From: NAT127 sp034717695
Lineage (GTDB): Bacteria; Pseudomonadota; Gammaproteobacteria; Pseudomonadales; Porticoccaceae
Direction: 5' to 3'
Assembly (NCBI GenBank): GCA_034717695.1
Contig: JAYELS010000072.1
Span: forward strand, 1 to 64,000
DNA: 64,000 nt
Both the position numbers and the translations under genes were made by a program. Within the stretch, counting starts at the first letter, position 1; each line of letters opens with the position of its first letter. Below, in pieces: positions 49,880 to 58,199 of this stretch. Under the pieces are notes generated by a model. The model searched no databases and was not told the DNA's origin. It worked only from the letters and a program-made list of their open reading frames with translations.

Positions 49880-51127
49880 TCAACCGGGGAGCGACCAGTC
49901 CCGGGGCTTTTTCATGGATGCCACCAGCACCAGGGCCAGCAGCGAACCGACCAGCAACACCAGCAGAAAGCCGTCGTAGGTCTGATAGCGGTCGAAGGCC
50001 GCCCCCGCCAGGGCGGAGCCGGTGCCGATGCCGATGCTGTAGCAGGAGGTCATGATGGCGAAGATCCGCCCGTAGGCGCGGATACCGAAGTAGCGGCTGG
50101 TGAGGTAGGACAGCACATCGATCTCCGCCCCCATGCACAGGCCGACGACGATGCCGGTGAGGGCACTCATGAGGTAGCTGCCGTCGAGGGAAAGCAGCAT
50201 CAGGGCCGCCAGGGCCGGCAGGGCAAAGGCCAGGGCGCTGACCCAGCGGGGATCGAAGTAATCGAACAGCAGTCCCGTCCCCAGCCGGCCCACCAGCATC
50301 GCCGGGCCGACGAAAAACGCCACCGACGCGGCAACGGCCGGGGTCAGGCCCGAATCGATCAGCATTGGCTGAATATGCACGGTGTAGGTGCCCGCACAGG
50401 CGGCGACAAAGGTAAAACAGATCACCAGCTTCCAGAAATCCACCAGCCGCAGGGCTTGGGCGACGCTGTAGCCACCCGCCACCACCGGCGCCTCGGCGGC
50501 ACTCACCGGTTTGGCGGCAACCACGCCGGGGCGATCCCGGAACAACCTATAGGTGGCGGCAAACATCAGCGCCGCGCCGCCGAGGCCGATCACCGCGAAG
50601 GTCAGGCGCACACCCACCAGCTCCCCGAGCAGGATCACCAGGGTCGGGGTAATGGCCAGCATCACCGCGCCGCCGGAGAGGGTCAGCGCAAGGGCCATGC
50701 CCCGGCTGGCGACAAAATTCCGCACCACCCCGCTGGTGTACACCAGGGGCGTGACACCCTGCCCGGCGATGCCGAACAGCACGCAGGCGGCGTACCAGGA
50801 GACGATGCCCGGGCCCGCGAATCCCAGCAGGGAAAAGCCGACAGCAAAGGCCAGGGTGCCCCAGAGGGCGACGACCCGGCCGCCGAATCTGTCCACCAGC
50901 ATGCCGAGGGGCAGGTAGGTGAACAGATGGGTGATGGTGATGAGGGTGAGACCAAAGGCGATGTCGCCGCGATTCCAGCCGTAGGCCTCCTGGAGGGAGT
51001 GCATCATGGCGCCGACAAAGTGGTAGAAGATCCCGCCGATGCCGACCCCCAGGGCCGATGCCAGCACGATGCCCCAGCCCTCGCGCCATTCCTGGCGGGA
51101 GCCGCCGTCATCCTTCGCTGCTTTCAT
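49880..51127 (-). CDS. MFS transporter (monocarboxylate/OFA-like group)
   Basis: 415 residues with 12 predicted helices. The first reads GWGIVLASALGVGIGGIFYHFVG in outline. LPLGMLVDRFGGRVV is the loop 2-3 motif, and a long central loop separates the two halves. Such carriers move carboxylates or oxidised organic acids. Downstream it ends in an unremarkable intergenic stretch before operator site 7. Upstream, 222 bases separate it from the terminator of the TonB receptor gene, with no consensus operator. Confidence 0.8.
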   Translation of the reverse strand: MKAAKDDGGSRQEWREGWGIVLASALGVGIGGIFYHFVGAMMHSLQEAYGWNRGDIAFGLTLITITHLFTYLPLGMLVDRFGGRVVALWGTLAFAVGFSLLGFAGPGIVSWYAACVLFGIAGQGVTPLVYTSGVVRNFVASRGMALALTLSGGAVMLAITPTLVILLGELVGVRLTFAVIGLGGAALMFAATYRLFRDRPGVVAAKPVSAAEAPVVAGGYSVAQALRLVDFWKLVICFTFVAACAGTYTVHIQPMLIDSGLTPAVAASVAFFVGPAMLVGRLGTGLLFDYFDPRWVSALAFALPALAALMLLSLDGSYLMSALTGIVVGLCMGAEIDVLSYLTSRYFGIRAYGRIFAIMTSCYSIGIGTGSALAGAAFDRYQTYDGFLLVLLVGSLLALVLVASMKKPRDWSLPG

Positions 51128-51301
51128 CGCGTGACCTGTTTTGATTAGGGTGGGTCAAGGTAGGGCCGAAAGCCCCGATAAGGGCAAACCGCCCGGGTCG
51201 GCCGACGGTATCGTCATTACCGCCCCTTGTCGATACGAACCGGGCCAACATGGCCGGACCGGCACCCACTGCGGGGGCATCGAGACCCGGGGAATCAGGC
51301 C

Positions 51302-51330
51302 AAAAAAAACCAGGCCCCGAAGGGCCTGGT
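51302..51330 (-). terminator. Rho-independent terminator of the second TonB receptor gene
   Basis: A nine-base-pair stem ACCAGGCCC/GGGCCTGGT with loop CGAA (51309-51330) is followed on the minus strand by eight T residues (51302-51309). It lies 20 bases after the receptor stop. Confidence 0.92.
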
Positions 51331-51349
51331 CGCGGGTTGCGGGTTGAAC

Positions 51350-53806
51350 TTAGAAGCTATAGCGCAGGGACGCGCCCACCATCCGGGGTTCGTTGAAGAT
51401 CGCCGCGTTGACCCCCAGCGCCGCGCTGGAGCTGGAGGGCGCCACGATCGCCTCGGTATCGAAGGCGTTGGTGACGAACAGCGCCGCGTCGAAGGACGAG
51501 CCGAACATGCCGAGCCAGTCGACCCTGGCGTCGACCTTCTCGTAGTCCCAGGCGTAGATGTTGCCGCCGTAGTGGATATCGCTGATGCGGAAGTAGCGGG
51601 TGGACAGCACCACCTCACCCAGTTCGGCGGCGAGGGGCAGGCTATAGTCGATGGCCGCCGTGTAGCTCCAGTCCGGCGCGCCGAGGAACAGGAAGGCCTC
51701 GATCTCGTCGTCGGCGGCGACGTTGGGGGGGAAACCGACCGGCAGGGCGAAGGAGGTCTTGAAATCCTTCTCCATCTTGGTGCCGGCGAGGGAGACCTCG
51801 AGGCCCGGCAGCAACTGGGCCACCAGCTCCACCTCGATGCCCTCCACCGTGGCCTCACCGGCGTTGTTGGTGAACAGCCCGCCGGTGGGGTCGTTGAGGG
51901 GGTTGCCGTCGCCGTCCACACCGCCGAGGCCCGTGTTCACCCCGGTGGTGGGCACCGAGAAGTGCACGTCCTCGTATTCGCTGCGGTACAGGGCGAGGTT
52001 GAAGCGGCCGAGGATGTCCCCCACCGCCCAGTCGCTCTTCAGGCCGATCTCGTAGTCCTGCACGGTTTCCGGCTCGTAGGACTGGAACGGCACCAGGCTG
52101 CCGCCGAACTTGGGCGAGTTGACACCGCCGGCGCGGTAGCCGGTGCGGGTCACCGCGTAGACCAGCAGGTCATCGACGGGCTGGTAGTTGAGGCCGAGGC
52201 TCCAGGTGGTCTTGCTGAAATCGGCGGCGGCCTTGTCGGCGGGGTCGCAGGCACTTTCCTTGGGGGCCGGGGTGCCGTAGAAGGTGGCCGGCACCGGGCA
52301 CACTTCGGTCTCGTCCTTGGTGTGGCGCACGCCGATATCCACGGACAGGGCCGCGAGGCTGTCGCTGATGCCGCCGAGATCGTAGGACACCTGGCCGAAG
52401 AACGCCTCGGTCTCGTCGGTGTAGTGATCGGAGGGGCCGAGGGCGCCGAGGAAGGGGAACAGGCCGCCGAGGTCGGTGAGGTTCTGGCTGTCCAGGGGCG
52501 TGCCGGCCTGGGCGAGAATCTGCAGGGCCAGGCGCTGGGCGCCGTTGGGCTCGGACTTCAGCCAGAAGTAACCGCCGATGTATTCCAGGTCGCCATCCAG
52601 GGCCTCGCCGGAGATCTGGAATTCGTTGGAGTACTGCTTCACGTCGATCAGGTTGTCGGCATTGACGATGGCCATATCGGAACCGTCGATGTCGCTGAAG
52701 TTGTTGGTGAACACCTCCCGGTAGCCAAAGATGTTCTTGAGGGTGAAGGGCCCGACGTCCCAGGTGGTGGTATTGCTCACCGAGGTCAGTTCGGTCTTGA
52801 GGAAGGTGGGGGAGTCGGTCCACTCCTTGCGCACACCGGCCGCCTTCTGCCGGGCCATCAACGCCTGGATGTCGCAGGTGGGGGCGCCGTTACAGGGAAT
52901 GAAGGGCATCACCGTGGGGTTGGTGAACAGGAAGCTGCCGTTGGTGAAGGGAATGAAATCCACCGCGCCGGTGCCCGGCTCGTAGCCCATGGGGATGGTG
53001 TTGATCATGTTCTCGTCGTAGTCGTTCTCCTCGTAGACCGTGAGGTTGCTGAGGGACTCGATGGGGTCGAGGAGCAGGGACACCCGGTAGTTGGTGCGGT
53101 CCTTGTTGTCGAAATCGTCCTCGGAGGGGCGCGACATGTTGTCGGTGAAGCCGTCCCGCTTGTCGAGCTGGCCGGCGATGCGCAGCGCCACCTTGTCGGC
53201 GACGACGGGGATGTTCACCGCGCCCTCCACCACCCGGGCGTTGTAGTTGCCGATCTTGCCCATCAGGTAGCCGCCGAACTCATGCTCGGGGCGCTGGGTG
53301 GTGGTGAGCACGGCGCCGGCGGTGGTGTTGCGGCCGAAAAGGGTGCCCTGGGGGCCCTTCAGCACCTGCACCGACGCCATGTCGTAGGTGGGAATGCTCG
53401 CCCCCCAGGTGCTCAGGGGTACCTCGTTGACGTAGCTGGCCACCGCGGGCTGGGAGTTGCCGAACACCGCCCGGGAGCGGCCGCGAATGCTGAACACGGT
53501 GTTGTTGGCGCCACCGGACTGGGTGAAGTTGACCCCGGGCACCGAGGCGGTGAGGTCGCGGATCTCGGTGATGTTGTTGCGGTAGAGGGCATCGGTGTCG
53601 AGCACCGCCAGGGCCACCGGGGTCTCCTGGGCGCTCTCCTCCCGGCGCCGGGCGGTGACCACGATCTCCTCCAGGGTGCGGTCGGCGGCAGGCTGCCCGC
53701 CACCGCTGGCGCCGGTATCCGGCTGGGCGTGCAAGGGCGCGCCGGCGAGGGTCGCCAGGCCCGCCGCCAGGGATACGGACAAAAGATTCTTGTTGAGCAA
53801 TCGCAT
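51350..53806 (-). CDS. TonB-dependent outer-membrane receptor
   Basis: 818 residues with AGGAG upstream. The signal peptide ends near LHA (residue 27). A TonB-box-like EEIVVTARR lies at 46-54 after a Gly/Ala-rich linker, the plug carries LKGPQGTLFGRNTTAGAV, quoted as KGPQGTLFGRN, and the chain ends in SLRYSF with the terminal Phe expected for BAM-assisted insertion. Two Cys pairs in surface-loop regions (FIPCNGAPTCD and EVCPVPATFYG) are unusual for this family. It takes up a large hydrophobic or complexed substrate. Operator site 8 controls it, so uptake is co-regulated with the catabolic genes. Confidence 0.92.
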   Translation of the reverse strand: MRLLNKNLLSVSLAAGLATLAGAPLHAQPDTGASGGGQPAADRTLEEIVVTARRREESAQETPVALAVLDTDALYRNNITEIRDLTASVPGVNFTQSGGANNTVFSIRGRSRAVFGNSQPAVASYVNEVPLSTWGASIPTYDMASVQVLKGPQGTLFGRNTTAGAVLTTTQRPEHEFGGYLMGKIGNYNARVVEGAVNIPVVADKVALRIAGQLDKRDGFTDNMSRPSEDDFDNKDRTNYRVSLLLDPIESLSNLTVYEENDYDENMINTIPMGYEPGTGAVDFIPFTNGSFLFTNPTVMPFIPCNGAPTCDIQALMARQKAAGVRKEWTDSPTFLKTELTSVSNTTTWDVGPFTLKNIFGYREVFTNNFSDIDGSDMAIVNADNLIDVKQYSNEFQISGEALDGDLEYIGGYFWLKSEPNGAQRLALQILAQAGTPLDSQNLTDLGGLFPFLGALGPSDHYTDETEAFFGQVSYDLGGISDSLAALSVDIGVRHTKDETEVCPVPATFYGTPAPKESACDPADKAAADFSKTTWSLGLNYQPVDDLLVYAVTRTGYRAGGVNSPKFGGSLVPFQSYEPETVQDYEIGLKSDWAVGDILGRFNLALYRSEYEDVHFSVPTTGVNTGLGGVDGDGNPLNDPTGGLFTNNAGEATVEGIEVELVAQLLPGLEVSLAGTKMEKDFKTSFALPVGFPPNVAADDEIEAFLFLGAPDWSYTAAIDYSLPLAAELGEVVLSTRYFRISDIHYGGNIYAWDYEKVDARVDWLGMFGSSFDAALFVTNAFDTEAIVAPSSSSAALGVNAAIFNEPRMVGASLRYSF

Positions 53807-53929
53807 GGTTCTCTCCTTTTAAAGTTGTTATGACCCGAGCAAGTTGCTATGACCTGAGCCGCCGCGCGGGGAAACGCTTGATCGGGCACCGTCGGCCCCA
53901 AAACGCCGCGGCCCGATTCATCGCCAATT

Positions 53930-53948
53930 AACTGTCAGTCAGTCAGCT
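53930..53948. promoter_or_regulatory. Island operator, site 8 (TonB receptor)
   Basis: AACTGTC-AGTCA-GTCAGCT, in which GTCA is repeated three times. On the minus strand TTGCAT (53950-53955), 17 bases, GTTAAT (53927-53932) places the operator between -35 and -10. It is 123 bases before the receptor ATG at 53806. Confidence 0.78.
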
Positions 53949-53980
53949 AATGCAACAGGGAATTGTTGACGCCGAGACAA

Positions 53981-54817
53981 TCAATCGCCGTGGTAGAGGC
54001 ACCACTCCCCCCGGGGATTGCGGTACCAGCCGGCGGCGGCCGTGGCGCCGGCGTCCACCGGCACCGTGAGGCCGTTGAGGTAGCTGGCGAGGTCCGAGGC
54101 GAGGAACGCGACGATGTTGCCGAACTCCGCCACGGTGCCCATGCGGCCGAGGGGCACGTAGCGATCCCGGGCATCCCGCTCGGCCTCGGTGGCCGCCTCC
54201 ATCAGGCCCTTGAGGCCTTCCGTCTCGATCATGTCCGGCGCCAGGGCGTGGCTGCGGATATTGTGCCCGGCCAGCTCCAGGGCCATGGTCTTGGTGAAGC
54301 TCACCAGGCCCGCCTTGCAGGCGGCGTAGACCGCAAACCCCGGCGCCGCCCGCAGCGCCTCGGTGCTCGCCACGTTGATGATCGCCCCGCCACGCCCGCC
54401 GGTGACGATATGGGGTACCGCCGCCTGGGTGCAGTACAGGGCGCTCAGCAAGTTGAGATTGATATGGCGCTCGATGCTGCCGGGGCTCTGGTCGAGGAAG
54501 CGGACGCGACGGCCGCCCCCCACGTTGTTGACGAGGGTATCGAGGCGCCCGAAGTGGTCGGCGGCGGCATTGACCATGGGGGCGATGGCGGCGCCGTCCA
54601 TCAGGTCGATGGGCAGGAACAGGGCCTCGCCCCCGGCGGCGCGAATGGCGGCTGCCGTCCGCTCGCCGGCGGCGGCGTCCTTGTCGGCGATGGCGATCCG
54701 CGCGCCGGCCCGGGCAAGGGCCAGGGCGGAACCTTCGCCGAGGCCGTTGGCGCCCCCGGTGACGAGGGCGACGCGGTCGCGCAGATCGATGACGGGCAGG
54801 GCGCTGGATGGGGTCAT
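53981..54817 (-). CDS. Short-chain dehydrogenase/reductase
   Basis: 278 residues. It has TGGANGLG (20-27), NNVGG (97-101), S151 in NVASTEAL, Y164/K168 in YAACK, and VPVDAGATAAAGW near the end in place of VDGG. A C-terminal extension (WYRNPRGEWCLYHGD) is longer than usual and may contribute to the substrate pocket. It is divergent from another SDR across operator site 9 (100 bases from its start). It probably oxidises an alcohol in the same pathway. Confidence 0.85.
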   Translation of the reverse strand: MTPSSALPVIDLRDRVALVTGGANGLGEGSALALARAGARIAIADKDAAAGERTAAAIRAAGGEALFLPIDLMDGAAIAPMVNAAADHFGRLDTLVNNVGGGRRVRFLDQSPGSIERHINLNLLSALYCTQAAVPHIVTGGRGGAIINVASTEALRAAPGFAVYAACKAGLVSFTKTMALELAGHNIRSHALAPDMIETEGLKGLMEAATEAERDARDRYVPLGRMGTVAEFGNIVAFLASDLASYLNGLTVPVDAGATAAAGWYRNPRGEWCLYHGD

Positions 54818-54917
54818 GGCTTCGTCTCTTTATGGGTTGGGAATGGCCCGCGGGCGGGAACAACGATGGGCCGCCGACGCCGCTGTGACAGCGCGCATTG
54901 ACCGGCCCGGCGGGAAA

Positions 54918-54936
54918 AGCTTACATTATGTCAGTT
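54918..54936. promoter_or_regulatory. Island operator, site 9 (divergent SDR genes)
   Basis: AGCTTAC-ATTAT-GTCAGTT. On the plus strand TTGACC (54898-54903) and TTACAT (54921-54926) form a modest promoter with a 17-base spacer, so the site covers the -10. It is 29 bases before the ATG at 54966 and 100 bases before the divergent ATG at 54817. Its TTGACC and CTTACANTATGTCAG elements resemble site 2. Confidence 0.78.
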
Positions 54937-54965
54937 ATTTTGCCAAAGCCGCCGGAGTACCACCC

Positions 54966-55736
54966 ATGGGCACCGTAAACCCGAACCCGTCCTTCACCGG
55001 CAAGCGCGCCCTGGTCACGGGGGCCGCCACGGGCCTCGGCAAGCAGGTGGCGACCCGGCTGGTGGCCGCCGGCGCCAAGGTCGCCCTGCTGGGCCGCACC
55101 CGCGACAGGCTCGAGGCCCTTGCCATGGGGCTCGGCCCCGCCGCGCTGCCCCTGGTGGCCGATGTCGCCGACCCCGACCAGGTGCGCGCCGCCTTCGATC
55201 GGGTGGACGAGGCGCTGGGCGGCCTCGACATCCTCATCAACAACGCCGCGGTCTATATCCCCTTCCGCATAGAGCACGCCAGCGACGAGGCCCTGGAGCG
55301 CATCGTGCGCACCAACCTGATGGGCCCGATGTACTGCATCCGCGAAGCCGTGCCCCGCATGAAGCACAGCGGCGGCGACATCCTCAATATCTCCTCGGAG
55401 TCGACCCGCAACCCCTTCCCGTTTCTCACCGTGTACGCCGCCGCCAAGGGCGGGCTTGAAACCCTGTCCCTGGGGCTGCGCACCGAACTGCGGGAGTACG
55501 GCATCCGGGTGGCGCTGCTGCGGGTGGGCACCATGAAGGGCGAGGATGCCAACGCCAGCCTCGCCAACTGGACCCCGGAGCAATTGCAGGACGCCCTGGC
55601 CCTGTGGGAGCGCACCGGCCACAACGCCTTCTCCGGCGCGGGCATGGACAACGATACCGTGGCCGCCGCGGTGCTCCACGCCCTTGCCCTGCCCCGGGAG
55701 GCCAACATGGACCTGTTCGAGGTGCGCAGTGCCTGA
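54966..55736 (+). CDS. Short-chain dehydrogenase/reductase
   Basis: 256 residues from the ATG at 54966; an upstream in-frame start at 54363 would run through the operator and the divergent gene. It has TGAATGLG (18-25), NNAA at 92-95, S143/S144 in NISSEST, and Y157/K161 in YAAAK. The C-terminus (REANMDLFEVRSA) lacks the VDGG motif. This fits SDRs of the FabG-unrelated group that use R43/R45 after strand 2, suggesting NADP(H). A short gap with promoter and operator site 10 separates it from the acyl-CoA dehydrogenase operon. Confidence 0.85.
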   Translation: MGTVNPNPSFTGKRALVTGAATGLGKQVATRLVAAGAKVALLGRTRDRLEALAMGLGPAALPLVADVADPDQVRAAFDRVDEALGGLDILINNAAVYIPFRIEHASDEALERIVRTNLMGPMYCIREAVPRMKHSGGDILNISSESTRNPFPFLTVYAAAKGGLETLSLGLRTELREYGIRVALLRVGTMKGEDANASLANWTPEQLQDALALWERTGHNAFSGAGMDNDTVAAAVLHALALPREANMDLFEVRSA

Positions 55737-55753
55737 CCAGGGCCACGCCCCTG

Positions 55754-55782
55754 TCGACAGGGCCCGGGGCCCTGTGTAGAAT
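55754..55782 (+). promoter_or_regulatory. Sigma-70 promoter of the split acyl-CoA dehydrogenase operon
   Basis: TCGACA (55754-55759), 17 bases, TAGAAT (55777-55782): each box is five of six. The operator starts five bases later, over the expected start point. Confidence 0.75.
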
Positions 55783-55786
55783 CCAT

Positions 55787-55805
55787 AACTAACATTTAGT
55801 CAGCT
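55787..55805. promoter_or_regulatory. Island operator, site 10 (acyl-CoA dehydrogenase/ligase operon)
   Basis: AACTAAC-ATTTA-GTCAGCT. It covers positions from about +1 to +18 of the promoter at 55754-55782 and ends 28 bases before the GTG start at 55834. It should control the whole plus-strand operon to 62580. Confidence 0.85.
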
Positions 55806-55833
55806 ATAAGCCGACCCAAGCCGAGGAACCGCC

Positions 55834-57033
55834 GTGAACCTACAATTGAGCCCCGAGGACCTGGCCTTTCGCGACGAGGTGCGCGCCTTCCTCCGGGAGC
55901 ACCTCACCCCGGAGATCGTCTACCGCTCCCGAACCGAGGTCCACCCCCCCAACGAGGCGGACCGCCGCTGGTGGAACGCCGTGCTCAACACCCGGGGCTG
56001 GGCGGCGCCGAGCTGGCCCGTCCAGCACGGCGGCCCCGGCTGGACGCCGATCCAGCGCCACCTCTTCGAAATGGAGTGCCGCCTCGCCGGCGCTCCGGAA
56101 CTGCGCTGGCAGGGCCTGCGGCTGATCGGCCCGGTGATCTGCGAGTTCGGCTCCGACGCCCAGAGAAAGCGCTACCTGCCCACCATCCTCGAAGGCACCG
56201 AGCAGTGGGCCCAGGGCTTCTCCGAGCCCGGCGCCGGCTCCGACCTCGCCAGCCTCAAGACCACCGCCCTGCTGGCGGGGGACGAGTACGTGGTCAATGG
56301 CCAGAAGCTGTGGACCACCGAGGGGGGTGACGCCGAGCTCGGCTTCTTCCTGGTGCGCACCGACACCACCAGCAAGCACGGCGGCATCTCCATGCTGATC
56401 ATCGACATGAAGAGCCCGGGGGTGACGGTGCGGCCCATCGAGATGATCAACGGCGACGTCTCCACCTACGAGGTGTTCCTCGACAACGTCAGGGTGCCGA
56501 GGGAAAACCTCATCGGCGAACCCGGCAGCGCCTGGACCCAGACCAAGTTCCTGCTCGCCAACGAGCGCACCTCCAGCGCCGACATCGACAAGGCCTGGGG
56601 CGACCTGCGCCGCATCCGCGCCAGCGCCGCCCGGGAGCGCAAGAACGGCCGCCCCCTGCTGGAGGACCCGGCCTTTGCCCGCCGCCTGGCGCAGCTGGAG
56701 ATGGAAGTGGAAGCCCTCGACTGGTCGGTGCTGCGGGTGCTCTGCGGCGCCCCCTCCCGCCGCCCCGTGGCGGCCGCCGCCTCGGTGCTGAAGATCAAGG
56801 GCTCGAGCCTGCAACATCAGCTGGGGCAGCTGGCGGTGGACGCCCTGGGTCCCCGCTCCCTGCGGCTCTACACCCGGGAGCAGGCATTTGCCGCCAAGCC
56901 CAGCGCCCTGTGGCCGGTGGATGTGCCCGGCGCCCGCGCCGACCAGCTCTACATGCGCGCCTGCACCATCTACGGCGGCGCCATGGAAGTGCAGAAAAAC
57001 ATCATCGCCAAGATCGCCTTTGGCCTGGCTTGA
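55834..57033 (+). CDS. Acyl-CoA dehydrogenase, alpha-type subunit of a heteromeric pair
   Basis: 399 residues from the GTG at 55834, preceded by GAGGAA. ACAD landmarks are WAQGFSEPGAGSDLAS, EYVVNGQKLWTT and a C-terminal YGGAMEVQKNIIAKIA. Its size and pairing with the next gene (10 bp downstream) match the alpha2-beta2 dehydrogenases of steroid side-chain and ring-derived acyl-CoA oxidation, which carry one FAD per alpha/beta pair. It is the counterpart of the second half of the fused enzymes at 20066 and 59760. Confidence 0.88.
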   Translation: MNLQLSPEDLAFRDEVRAFLREHLTPEIVYRSRTEVHPPNEADRRWWNAVLNTRGWAAPSWPVQHGGPGWTPIQRHLFEMECRLAGAPELRWQGLRLIGPVICEFGSDAQRKRYLPTILEGTEQWAQGFSEPGAGSDLASLKTTALLAGDEYVVNGQKLWTTEGGDAELGFFLVRTDTTSKHGGISMLIIDMKSPGVTVRPIEMINGDVSTYEVFLDNVRVPRENLIGEPGSAWTQTKFLLANERTSSADIDKAWGDLRRIRASAARERKNGRPLLEDPAFARRLAQLEMEVEALDWSVLRVLCGAPSRRPVAAAASVLKIKGSSLQHQLGQLAVDALGPRSLRLYTREQAFAAKPSALWPVDVPGARADQLYMRACTIYGGAMEVQKNIIAKIAFGLA

Positions 57034-57043
57034 GGACATCACC

Positions 57044-58171
57044 GTGAACTTCGCTCTCAGCGACGAACAGAAAATGCTGGCCGACAGCGCCGCCCGCTAC
57101 GTGCGGGAGCGCTGCGACCTGGAAAGCCGCCGCCAGGCGGCGAAAAGCCCCGACGGCTTCTCCCGCCGCCACTGGCGGCACTTCGCCGAGCAGGGCTGGC
57201 TCGCCCTGACCCTGCCGGAGGACGCCGGCGGCCTCGGTCTCGGCCTCGCGGACATGGTGGTGCTGATGGAGGAACTGGGCCGCGGCCTGGTGGCGGAGCC
57301 GGTGGTGGACAGCGCCATCCTGTGCGGCACCCTGCTGGCGGAGGGCAACCACGCCCCATCCCGGGCCGAGCTGCTGCCCCGGGTGGCCAGCGGCGAGGCG
57401 ATCCTCGCCCTCGCCCACCTGGAGGAAGGAGGGCGCGCCGAGTACGACACCCCCGTGGCTGCCCGCGCCACCCCCGACGGCGACCGCTGGCTGATCAGCG
57501 GCACCAAGCACCTGGTGTGCCACGGCCCCGCCGCCAGCCACCTGGTGGTGAGCGCCGAGGTGGCCGGTGAGATGGGCTACAGCCTGTTCCTGGTGGAGGC
57601 CGGCGCAAACGGTATCGCCCGGGACGACTACAGCCTGATCGACGGCACCCGCGCCGCCGATATCCATTTCAGCGATGTGCCCGCGACGGTGCGCCTGCAG
57701 GGGGCCGGCGGCGCCGCCCGCGCCCTCCACCACGCCCTCGACCGGGCGGTGATCGCCGGTGCCGCGGCGGCCCTGGGTTCCATGGAGGCGGTGATGGACC
57801 TCACCGCCGACTACCTCAAGACCCGCGAGCAGTACGGCCAGCCCCTCGCCGGCTTCCAGGCCCTGCGCCACCGCATGGCGGAGATGCTGGTGGAAACGGA
57901 GCAGGCCCGCTCCCTGCTCTATGCCGCCCTGGCCGCCCTCGATGGCGGCGATGGCGAGGCCCGCGCCCGGGCCGTGTCCGGCGTCAAGGCCCTGGTGGCC
58001 CAGGCGGGGATGTTCGTCACCGGCCAGGGCATCCAGCTCCACGGCGGCATCGGCGTCACCGAGGAATACGCCGTGGGCCACCACTACAAGGCCCTGCAGC
58101 TGTTCGACAAGCGCTTCGGCGACAGCGACTTCCACCTCGACCGCCGCGCCCGCACCGCGCCGACCCACTGA
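57044..58171 (+). CDS. Acyl-CoA dehydrogenase, beta-type subunit of a heteromeric pair
   Basis: 375 residues from the GTG at 57044 with GAGG upstream; an earlier in-frame ATG lies inside the alpha gene and is rejected. N-terminal NFALSDEQKMLADSAARYV, LTLPEDAGGLGLG and C-terminal IQLHGGIGVTEEYAVGHHYKAL (quoted IQLHGGIGVTEEY) are typical of the beta partner. It should form the shared FAD site with the alpha subunit and oxidise a CoA thioester at the alpha-beta bond. Confidence 0.88.
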   Translation: MNFALSDEQKMLADSAARYVRERCDLESRRQAAKSPDGFSRRHWRHFAEQGWLALTLPEDAGGLGLGLADMVVLMEELGRGLVAEPVVDSAILCGTLLAEGNHAPSRAELLPRVASGEAILALAHLEEGGRAEYDTPVAARATPDGDRWLISGTKHLVCHGPAASHLVVSAEVAGEMGYSLFLVEAGANGIARDDYSLIDGTRAADIHFSDVPATVRLQGAGGAARALHHALDRAVIAGAAAALGSMEAVMDLTADYLKTREQYGQPLAGFQALRHRMAEMLVETEQARSLLYAALAALDGGDGEARARAVSGVKALVAQAGMFVTGQGIQLHGGIGVTEEYAVGHHYKALQLFDKRFGDSDFHLDRRARTAPTH

Positions 58172-58199
58172 CGCCTGCCATCCACCGACGGAAAACGCC

